A stretch of 64,000 nucleotides of DNA from the NCBI GenBank assembly GCA_012295275.1, contig CM022673.1:3586105-3650104 (forward strand), written 5' to 3'. Every line of letters begins with the position of its first letter. The first letter of the stretch is position 1. Below the pieces are notes generated by a model that searched no databases, was not told where the DNA came from, and saw only the letters and a program-made list of their open reading frames with translations. A program made the position numbers and the translations under genes. Positions 48,645-60,500 of the stretch are shown piece by piece. The DNA is from Chrysomallon squamiferum. Taxonomy: Eukaryota; Mollusca; Gastropoda; Neomphalida; Peltospiridae.

Positions 48645-51600
48645 TTGCTAGTGACATAATATAAAAATAAATTGAAATGATGTTAGTACAAATCAAACCT
48701 GAGAAGCAAAATTTAAAAATAATAACAAGAACAATAATAATAATAATAATAATAATAGTAATAATAGCAAAAAAAATTTGAGATAGATATATAAACAAAA
48801 AACCTATATAATAATTTTAAAAAAGCAAAGTTGCAGATAATATAACTTAATGGGAAACTAATAGCTATAAGAAGGTATCATTTCATTAAAAAAAAAAAAT
48901 AATAATTGTATTTATATAAAAAGTGTGTGTCTTTTCATTTCAATAATAATTTAAAAAATAAAAAAATTTCACCACTTTCACGAAATGGATCATTTTTTGA
49001 ATATCATTCCTACAGTTTTCAATGTGTATTAAAAATAAATAATACAATGAAATGAAATAAAATAAAATAAAATAAAATAAAATACATAAATAAATAACAA
49101 AAACTGAAAGAAAATAAAATTAAAGAAAGAAAAAATAAATAAATGAAAATAATAAGAAATAAAACAGAAAAAATAAAATATCATTTTTCTTAAAGTCAGA
49201 TGAAAATTCTTTCACTTTCTTGCAGTCATCTCTGAGATTTTTAGCATGTTTCTATTAGATAACTTCTTCAGTATTCCTAGCTTCACCTTCACCGGATTTC
49301 ATAAGACAGTTCTTTAAAATTTTTACTAAATATTATAAAACTGAACTGAGAGCTAGAACTTACAAAATCTGCATTGGCACATAAATTGAATATTAACTTT
49401 AAGATATATATTATTACATACTGCGTAAATGATCCACTTATTCCAACTTTGGCACTTTATGTTTTTATTCAAAGCTTCTTATCAATTCAAGCTATTAAAA
49501 AAGTAATATATATGTATTAAATTATGATATAATGGAGTTATTCATAGTTTATTATAAAATTAAAAACAAATCTGCAACAGTAATTAAAATGATATGTAAA
49601 TTAATCACTTCTGTTTGCTTAAAGTCAAACAAAAAGGTTGAACTGGAAAATTATTTAAATAAATAAATAACAAAAAAAATGCCATATTTGATATCACCTT
49701 TGATATGTTTTTCTGAGTTCACATCCAAATAGTTTTCTAAATAAAATATAAAAAAGACAGCTTATTTTTTTTTTTACAAGATATATATATATATATATAT
49801 AAATAATATCAAAAATGAAAATATTAGTTCATGAATTAATTTTTATATTATTTGAGGGTTTGAAGAAAAAAAAAAAATATATATATATACATTTTTTGAA
49901 ATTTTGTTTTTTATTCGTAAGTTTTATTATGTTTGGAAGCCTTATTGTAATCTCACTTTAGCAAAAAGAAATTGAATCTTGAACATTTATAAAAAGCATA
50001 CTGCACCAAATACATCAAATTTCCCTTTTTTAAAAATTACTTAAATCTCTTTTCTTACAGAACAGCACATACCTTTAATTCTTACACAAGAGGTACAGAC
50101 AGAGTAACCCAAGTTAACTTCTCATAACAACAAACGTCGTTACTTGCAACGAAGACAACTCTAATCTACATAAAACTAATTTGCTACGCTAATTAAAATA
50201 ATTATAATGACAGATATATATATATATATATATATATAGGTTTATTAACACACATACAAGCAACAAGTCTAATGCTGGCTAATTTTGATTTTAAACTCTT
50301 TGGTAATGATTTGAAGAAAAAATATTTACAATAAACACAGTAAATAAACTCTGCAATAAAATAGAAAGTATTTTCTATCAGTCAAGTAATATATTATGCA
50401 AAATACTCTAAAATCTTAACAATATTTTAAACTTTTATATATATAGATATATATTTTTGAGACCAGTCAAGAATACATTATTATACACATAACTGATAGA
50501 TAAAACTGACAGCAAACAAAATTACAAAAAGCATACATACAGTAGTTCTTTTTTCAAATTAAATTAACCTAAATATTGAAAGAATTTTATTTATTATTTA
50601 TTTTTTTTAATAAATAAATAATCATCTTCATCATCATCAATAATAATAATAATATTAATAACAATAATAATGAGATTTACTGATATAATCATTTAATGAT
50701 CACATAATCATATTAAAATGAGACAGAAATAATTGACTGTTAGGCAAACTCGAGTTTCAAATTAAAATATGAATTAATCAGTCTTTATTTTCAAAACATT
50801 TAACATAGGATGGACAACTATCACAAATCTGGAAAACTGGCGTCAATGATAAAATGTAACATACTATTTTCTTTACAACAACTTATAATTTTTTGTATTC
50901 CTGTGACTCGTAGATGCATTACCACTAGCAGGAAAAAACTGAACCAATTTTGTTTGTTTTTTTGTTGTATTTTATTGTCTGTTTAATTTTTATTTTTATG
51001 TGCCAGAACTATAAATTATGTACACTGAAAATTATCACAAGTATGTCTATTTTTTTTAAAAGATCTAAACTGTTTTAAATAAAAAGCTTTAAAAAATAAA
51101 AGTAATAAAATCAATCGTATTATTATTTTTTTTTTATCATCATCATCCATCAACATCATCATCATCATTATTAATGTTGTTTATATTATTATTATAATGA
51201 TTGTTATTATTATTATTATTGTTGTTGTTGTTGTCGTAACTTCTTTTCCTACTAATTTGCTTATACTATAACTGTTAACGTAAACAATGAAATATCAGTT
51301 TGTTGTATTTTTATTTATTTATTAATTTATCTTTCATTTAACTTTTTAAAACAATATTTTTTACTTAAAGCAAAGAGGAAAAAAGCACAGAATACATCCA
51401 AAAAATATTTTTAAAAAAGAAAAAAGAAACAGATAACAAATAAACACCTCTAATATGCAGTTACATACAATATGAATACAATTAGCTTCTATGCAAAATA
51501 ATAAAATGGCTTTATCAAAACTTTTTTAACAAAATGTACATAAATAAATAAAAACATATCACAGTAATAGCAGAGTCCAAACACTAACAACGAGTTTTCA

Positions 51601-53140
51601 AGAAAAATAAACAACACTAAGAATTTCATATATTAAATTTAAAAAAAAGGAAAAAAAAGCACTGTTAGAGCTGATGTATAAGTAAATTTTATAACAAAAT
51701 AAGCAATGGGGCAAGACACATTTAATACAAAATTCTGAAAAACAGTAAATTTTACTGCTTTTGTCCTTCCCTGAACTATTTTTTTCAACAACTCTTTATT
51801 ATTTTAACTGCCATTTGCCTGTAAATAATAAACATTTTGACAGATCAGATTAATTGATTTAATAAACATCCTATCATTCCTTGGATTTCAATTAAAGTCA
51901 TTTTTTTATATATTCACCATTTTTTTTTTTTTTTTAAATATTATTAAAAAAATAAATAAACAAAAAAAAAAAAATAAAAAATCATCATAATAAATAAATT
52001 AATTAATAAATAATGACAGTTTTCTCTTTTCTAATTTTTTCCCACTTATATATGTATTTTCTACTTCTGAGTAGTCTTTAAAATCAACATACTGCTATGA
52101 AAATCGTTCTTAAAGTAAACTGAATATCAAATTTTGTAATCACAAATTTGGTGAAAATTAGATAATAATAATTATATTAAAAATATATATATATACAAAA
52201 AAAAAAAAAAAAATTAAAATAAAATAAATGGAAGGGTCCAAAGAGTGAATCATCAGATATAACAAAGGAGTCTACATAACATTTGATTCAACACTCAGTG
52301 AAATATTGAGTGACACACTAACCAGAATTGTGCAGAAACATTGGCAGTTATTAAATTATAACCACAGATAATCTTTTATACAAAACATGTTTGATGGAAG
52401 CATGCAGATTTTCATCTCATACAATGAGCATTCTGTTGAGCATCCCCTTCAAGAATGTCTCCAGTGATCAGGATACTTCACAATAAAGGATTATAATAAA
52501 AAAAAAAAAAAAAAAAAAAAATGCTGCAGTAATATTAGGAATGTGAATCTATTGCATTTGCCCCTAAATATTGAATATGGATTTGTCATATAATTAGCCA
52601 TTAACATGTATGTAACAGTTATAATTATATTAAGCATCCAGGAGGCAAAAATAGAAATGCACTACTGCAGTATGTGTAAACATCTACAAAAACACCACAA
52701 AATAGATAATGGTCTAAAACAAGATATTTCTGCTCAGTCCTTTAACAAGGGACATTACTCTAACAGATTAAGCACAATAATTTTAATATTATGTAAACCA
52801 GAATCTGTTTTTTCAAAGACTGATAGAATTAATTATTTCTCTTGCATATTAGTAATAACATTAAACAAAAAATAATAATTCTCACCCATTAAATTCATTC
52901 CGAGAAATTTACTAATATTTTATAAATGTGTTTCCATTTCAAACTAGAAAGTCAGAGGAATCCATTAATCCTTTCATGCATATCACAAGATCTTTGCCAT
53001 TTTTGTATTTCTACACCAAAAAAACCTGTTAATACTAAACATTCATATAATGTTTTGTTTTCTCTTCTTCTGATATTTTAACTCCAACTAGCTAATATTT
53101 CTTATACGTTGTTTCTTGACTGCAGTGGAAGAATAAGTAA

Positions 53141-53279
53141 TTACTGTATATGAAAAAATTTCCTCATTTTTTTACCAAGTCCTACCGAGCCACTGCTCCC
53201 ATCTGATTTCTGGAATTCTGCCAGTCGAGACATGAACAAATCTACAAAAGTAAAAAAAAAATAATGAATAAAAAAAAAA

Positions 53280-53337
<58 letters not shown>

Positions 53338-53960
53338 TAATAAATATAATAATAATAATAAATAAATAATAATAATAACATAAAAATAGTAATAATAACA
53401 ACAATAACAACAACAACAACAACAGTAATAATACAGATAAAAAATAATATTGCCATTACAACATTAATAATAATAGTGGTAGCATTTGATAATAATTTAT
53501 AAATAAATAAATGAATGAATGAATAAATATATATTATATAACATGAAATGACCTAACATAACATAACATAACATAACATAACATAACATAACATAACATA
53601 ACATAACATAATATAATATAATATTATGTAACATAATGTAAAGTAACATGATGTAATGTAATAAATAAAAAAATAACATACCAACAGTTGCCCATTCTTT
53701 TTTCTCAGTGTGATGTGTAATAAAAACTTCAAACATCTGAGTTTCTGTAAACCATTCTAACATTTGTCTGATGCCTTTCGTTGCAGCCTCTGCGATAAAA
53801 CGCTCTTTCTAGAAAACAAATAAATTTTTAAAATAAAATAAAATAATAATCTTCAGATTCTTAACCATTTCCAATTATGATCAACTGAACAGAGATAATT
53901 AAATAAATAAAATATATAAAATAAAAAATAAAATAAATAAATTTTAAAAAATATATAAAA

Positions 53961-53991
<31 letters not shown>

Positions 53992-54140
53992 AATCAAGTT
54001 CAAATCAGAAATAAACATACAAGAAATATTTTCTTTCCGTCCTTGTTGTGTTATTATGTGTTCACCAAAATGGCCGACAGTTTCTACAAACAACCTCATG
54101 AAAGCCTCTGACACCATCAACCACTGAGAACTTTGAGCTT
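53141..54140 (-). CDS. DENND2: DENND2 last three exons: dDENN and C-terminus
   Basis: Exon 54021-54140 encodes WLMVSEAFMRLFVETVGHFG, exon 53682-53808 encodes KERFIAEAATKGIRQMLEWF and TETQMFEVF, and exon 53141-53241 encodes the tail DLFMSRLAEFQKSDGSSG...KKMRKFF with its stop. The first of these leaves one base (T) at its GTATGT donor, but the next needs phase 0 after its TAG acceptor. Joining them directly gives TAA. Homology says both exons are real, so a one-base error in the assembly, a noncanonical splice or a missed short exon is likely. The last junction is in phase. Confidence 0.85.
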
Positions 54141-57100
54141 CTGAAAACAAAACACACACACATCAAATTTAATGTGGCTTACTATGTGAATTATAAAAAC
54201 AACAAAAGAAATTAGTATGTAAAATTGGTAACATGAACAAAGAGCCCAATATGTATTATTATTACTATCATCCTCATCTTCATCATCACCATCACTATTA
54301 TTATTAATATAATTATTAAGTGTTTGTTTTACTGGTGTACTTTGATGATATAAACAACAATAAAAATATTTTTTGCATGCTTACTGTTTTATTTTTTAAC
54401 CAATCTTTGTTAATAACAAAGCATTTAGAAATAATATAACCTTTATGATTTGTTACATTTTCCAGGGCATCGTTTCATTCAAACAAGACATTTTTACATC
54501 TGATAGCCTGAAGATACAACAATTCTCATTTGATCAGTCAATCATGGATGTTGTTAATACTTCATTTTACAAAATGGTGGAACAACAAATAGGAAAATTT
54601 CACTTCCGCCTGTCTACACAAGATGGCTGTTTATACTGACCTGCATCTATCTTACACATGTTGATGGCTGTTTATACTGACCTGCATCTATCTTACACAT
54701 GTTGATGGCTGTTTAAACTGACCTGCATCTATCTTACACATGTTGATGGCTGTTTACACTGACCTGCATCTATCTTACACATGTTGATGGCTGTTTACAC
54801 TGACCTGCATCTATCTTACACATGTTGATGGCTGTTTACACTGACCTGCATCTATCTTACACATGTTGATGGCTGTTTACACTGACCTGCATCTATCTTA
54901 CACATGTTGATGGCTGTTTACACTGACCTGCATCTATCTTACACATGTTGATGGCTGTTTACACTGACCTGCATCTATCTTACACATGTTGATGGCTGTT
55001 TATACTGACCTGCATCTATCTTACACATGTTGATGGCTGTTTATACTGACCTGCATCTATCTTACACATGTTGATGGCTGTTTATACTGACCTGCATCTA
55101 TCTTACACATGTTGATGGCTGTTTATACTGACCTGCATCTATCTTACACATGTTGATGGCTGTTTATACTGACCTGCATCTATCTTACACATGTTGATGG
55201 CTGTTTATACTGACCTGCATCTATCTTACACATGTTGATGGCTGTTTATACTGACCTGCATCTATCTTACACATGTTGATGGCTGTTTTCAGGGCTTTCT
55301 GCACTTTGCGAGGAATTATTGTTGACTCATCACCTTCCGAACGAACAATCTGTTTCTTATCCAGATCCACAATAATAATCTGAAATAAACAAGTGTGGTG
55401 TTAGTTCTGAAACACTCCACTGTATAATTATAATAAAAATAAAAACGTTATATATGTAATTTTGATTAAAACTGCTTCAAGAAGTGAAAGGAAAAAAATT
55501 AAATGTTCCTTCAGTTTTGAAATAATTTCAAGTACCACTATCTCAATGAAACAGAAACTGAATCTGGATTTTTGAACAGTTATCCTAACAAATGCAAAAA
55601 TATACAACTGAAACTGTAAATGTTTTCTTTTGAAATAATATGAATACTGTTACAAAAGGTCTTTTCAATTCAGAAATTATAGTGGATAAAATAATTTCAA
55701 ATACTAAAAAACAGTAACAAAATGTCTTCTTTTTTTTTTTAATTTTATCTCAAAAATAAAAACAGAAAATAGAAAATATAATATTAGGAAGAAGGCAATT
55801 TTTATCCACTCATTATTCAGTGATTTACGGAAAACAATAATTTCATTCTGTTAAGATTAAAAATAATCTGTGTACATATATAAGTGTATGCTTGCATATA
55901 TATATATAAGTAAACAAGTGAAAAAAAAAAAAAACAACTGATGATAAAAACAGTTTTTTAAGAATTATACAGAGGTATCTCCAAATTAAAAATGCATGGA
56001 AAAGTATTTTAATGGCAGAAATACACAAATATGTGCATGGGTCACCCATCCTTCTATACATCCATGGATTACAAGAGACTAAAACCTCACCTCTTCCAGT
56101 GGCAGAGTCAGCACTTGCTTCAGGTGGGAGGACAGAATACCAATGAGGAAGGGGGTGGGAGATGCACACACATCGAGCATGTCCTGGGGCAGGATGGGTA
56201 TGTAAATATGCTGCCACTGAAACGGGTAGAGCAGAGCAGCAAGAGCATGGATTGTGTGACTGAGTGAACTGAAACAGAAAGAAAGAAGTTTAAATATGTC
56301 TACCTGCTTCACTTATTTATATTATTTAAAATAGCACTGTTACAATGGGAAAATTTCAGTATGTTGATAAGAATAATGCAAAGATGTGTTCAATGCCGCA
56401 GTTTCACAGTGCAAGTGTTTGTACTTGTGTTCACTTTGCTCAGCAGATTTACTCATTTCAAATGATATTTATATTATTTAATGTAGGCTTGTTGACAGAA
56501 CTGGAGAATTCCTATAGGCCAATAAGAACAGTTAGTTGATAACATTTTTCAAGTCAGTGTTGCAGTTTTTCATTGTAAATGTTTGTAGGAATGTACACAT
56601 TACTCAGTAGGTTTACCCATTCCAGATGATATTTACATTACTTAGTACAGTCTTGTTATGACAGGACAGGACAGTGTAAATGTTTGTTATCATAGATGCA
56701 ATGCCAAGAATCCATCCATCTTTATTTTTATTTGAGGTAAAAAACCCAGCAATATAAAGAATAATACTATTCAAATTAAAAATAAATAAATAAGTAGTAT
56801 TAACCTTAAATGTTTGGAGCAAATAAGAACTCTCCTTTCCATGAGAAGTGTAGAGAAGATTTTCAGTAGTTTTTCTGTGCCAAGGTAACTAAGCAGACAT
56901 TCATAGTTGACCTGAAAAAAAAGAGGTGAAAGTTTATTTTGTTATGTTTTTATTTCAGCTTTTATTTTTACTATTCTTTCATTTAATTTTATTAAACAGT
57001 CATCATAAGCAGTCAACCATTAAATATTTGTTTTTAAAAACATGTCAGTAGTTTATGTTCAGTTGTCAAACTTAGTTTACGTTATTATTATTTCATTTAG

Positions 57101-57480
57101 CTTTTCTACAGTTTCAACAGATAAAGTAACTGAATGAGTACAGCTGCAGTTTATGTTTAAATGTTTTTCTACTTAGTTCATTTTTGGTTATTTTACTTGT
57201 ATATTCTGTTATGTACAACTTCAGTAACTGAATTATCTCAGTTAACTAAATCACTAGTTTATATTAGGTTTTATTTTACTTACATTTTCTAGTCTGCTGT
57301 CTGTTGGTCTGTTCAGAAATATTGTTTCCATTTCTCCTGCTTGATCCTGCATATAAGTAATTTAAGTAATTAAATAAATAATTATGTATATGTATATATT
57401 CATATTTAAAACTACATAATTTATACTTTGAAATACAATGTTAATTAGAAAACAATTTATTTTAACACTTCTTATTTAAA

Positions 57481-57513
<33 letters not shown>

Positions 57514-60500
57514 CACCTCTGAAATAAAAATGAAATGAAACAAATAAGCAATCAAAGTTGAAATAAAATGAAATCAGTTAAGCTAAAACAACGTAAAATA
57601 AATAACAAATATAAAATGAAAATAAAATGACAACAACTTGTTTTTATACATTCAAACTAAACTGGACCAACTCATATCATATCACATATCAAAATCAAAT
57701 CAAACTGAATCAGATTAAAACATGTTATGACAGTTTAGTAATTTCAGTGTTTCTCCACTCACCAGTGATCTGATGTTGATGACTTTGCCTGGATTTGGCA
57801 GTGGACGACCGAACGAGGCAGCCAAAAGTTCTTGTGCCAAATCCAGAGAAACTTTTCTTTTCTTCTCAACCTCATTCAGCAACTACAGATGAAAACAATT
57901 TCTCAGACTTCCAAAACACATTCAACAAACAACAAATAATGAAATAATGAAATAATGAAACATCAGATTAAAAATCAAAGCATAAGTTAACATTTATTAC
58001 ACAAAAAACTTCATATATTTAATGTACACAATAAAAAAACTTTTTTTTTTTTTTTTTTTTTTTAGTTTTTCTGTTGAGGAAGTACAGTTGTTTTTGTTAA
58101 CTACTTTCATCCATTTTATTAGCAATGAATATTCTAAATCTAAAATGACAACATGTAATCCATAATTTGATTATACATGTTAAAATATGTTTTTATAATG
58201 ATGCTTTCAGGAAGAGAAAATGAACAAGCAAGATGTTTTTAAAACAAGCATTCTAGTACCATCACATCAGCTAATTTTCCAAACTACAGATAATAATAAA
58301 AAATCATAATACAGAAGAAGAAATATTTTACTTGCTTACTAACTGTTAGAAAAGAACACTTCAACATTTTAAACCTCAACATTAATTTTGGAGCTGCAGT
58401 TGGAATGGTATATAATGCAGAAATAATTACATAATATTGGAACTAATACTCTGTGTATATCATTAGCTACAGAAACTGTTCAGATTCAGCACTGTTCTGA
58501 TTTTTTAAGTTAAAAACAAAAATGAATACACTTACAGAATTATACATGTTAAATGCATCAACAGGACTGATGATACAAATAACCTCTGGTAGCTTCGATT
58601 CCGGAGGCTGTCGAAAAAGAATTTAAAAAAAATAAAGAACAATGGTTTATTGATCTGAAATGAATTAATAAATTACAATAATCACTAATACATTTAGCAG
58701 TTTCAAATAATTTTATATTATTCCAAACAACTGTTTTAATATTGGATGCCTAACTTTGATAAAAAAAATAAAAACAAAAATTAAATTTAAAAAATATTAT
58801 TTTCTCCTTATAACAATTACATATAGATGTTAATAATTTAAGAAAAAAATTAATAGTAATTTCTGTATTATTTTCTTATTATTATCATAATTATATATAG
58901 ATGCATTACAAAATAAATTTTAATAGTTTCTTTATATTTTCTTATTATTATCATAATTATACAATTATATATAGATGCACATACATATCTCAAATCTCTA
59001 TCTACTTATATATATTTCTGACAAAGCAGATTAGAGTAATTAAAAATTAATAATTAAAAATGTATTACAATTTATTTAGTATTATTAATTTATCTCACCT
59101 GAGTTCGTCTACAATAACCATACACCTTTCCTCCATCTATATTCGTCAGCACAAAATGATACGATTCACTGCAGGTAAAACATAATTAAAAAATGTATTT
59201 ACTGTAACATTCAAAACTAATTTGCAGTAAAACAAATTAAATATTTTAAATCATAATTTTGTTCTAAACATCACTTTGTGTATTATCATTAATTTATTAC
59301 TGTTTTTCTATGACTATTATTGGAATATATAAAATAGTTCTACACATCATGACATATATTGTTTTTACTGTTATTAATTGCTTGTAATAATGCACTCTTT
59401 GATGTTTTTTTGTTGTCATTGCATATAAATAAATTACATGTAGCTTATCTGAACAACTCAAACTGACAATTATTTATTTACTTACTTATTTATTTATTTA
59501 TCTAGCTATCTATAAACTGTAGCAACCCATTTGTAAAGAATTATAATTTATTTTTTAAATGCAATGGACAACCACTTGAATGATATCAGTTCAACTCGTA
59601 CATTTTACAATAATAAAAATCTCTGATTTATGAATTTCCTCTCTGGCTTAGTTACTAATTTATTGTGAAAAGGTAAACACACACCTGACTGATGTTCCTG
59701 TTGATTCAAACTCAGCAGCATCAGGAAAACAGAACAATGGCACTGACACGTTACTGTCAACCTGAAACACAAAACAAACAAAATTCATATTTAAACACAT
59801 CACATTAATCATAAACAGTAACATATTTATTGATATATAAAACATTAAAATAATAAACTAATTAAAAATAAAACCTAAACATTTTCTAAGCATTACAAAT
59901 GATTTTTTTTTTTTTTTTTTTGCTGATGATTAAGAATGTTGATTATATTAACCAAATATAGTAATTAATTTAGTAAAAGAATAAAATAGTACCCAAAAGT
60001 ATTTCAAAATGTACTAACTAGGAACAAATCATTTAAAGACTTTTCATACATTAAAATTAATTTTCATTATTTTTTTTTTTAAATTAACCTTTGCTAATAA
60101 TCAAGCATGTCAGTTACACAACAAGACTATAAACAAAAGTCTGCTGGCTGTAAAAAATTTTCATCTTTCTGGTATACAGGATTAAAAAGAAATATTATGA
60201 CTGAATGATGCAGCAGTTTTTGTCAATGATTAACTCTTAGTAAATAAAACTAATAAATGAATAAGTAATTGGCAAATATTTTTTTTTTATTACAAACACT
60301 GACTTTTATAACAAACATAATGCCTTCTAACTTTCTACTTTTTACCTTTGATAAAGTTATTTGAATAGGAAATATTTATGAATGTACATTTATAGGGCTA
60401 TAGAGGTATAGAGTTTAAATATGAAGTCTTATAATAAACAAGAAGTTTTAATATGATATCTAATTAACAATAAAAAGTTTAATATTAATTAAATTTCTAG

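Larger units (their letters stand above)
46541..53140 (-). other. Gene-free 3' flank, probable long 3' UTR of DENND2-type gene
   Basis: About 6.6 kb without a supported gene. The plus strand is A-rich here, so the DENND2 sense strand is T-rich, mirroring the other gene's flank. Repeats include a GT array (48180-48216), TTA array (48584-48644), AAATA run (49055-49084), TA runs (49782-49800, 50216-50237), degenerate CAT/TTA tracts (51130-51235) and a 23-base poly-A (near 52498-52520). An 89-codon plus-strand frame at 52606-52875 has no recognisable motif. The polyadenylation site of DENND2 could not be chosen. Confidence 0.5.

Noticed and set aside
52606-52875. 89-codon plus-strand frame
   Set aside because: It lacks splice signals, domain motifs and coding-like composition, and it lies antisense in the probable DENND2 3' UTR.
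53141-53456. Two overlapping minus-strand frames of poly-Leu and poly-Ile
   Set aside because: They run through an intronic AAT array; only the last 33 codons in one frame are the real DENND2 terminal exon.
53553-53612. ATAAC pentanucleotide array as a telomere-like repeat
   Set aside because: The unit does not match TTAGGG or TTAGG on either strand; it is an ordinary microsatellite.
53809-54020. A 19-nt microexon (after GTTCAG, before GGTTAAG) to rescue the DENND2 phase conflict
   Set aside because: Its length gives the wrong phase, so the following exon would still be out of frame.
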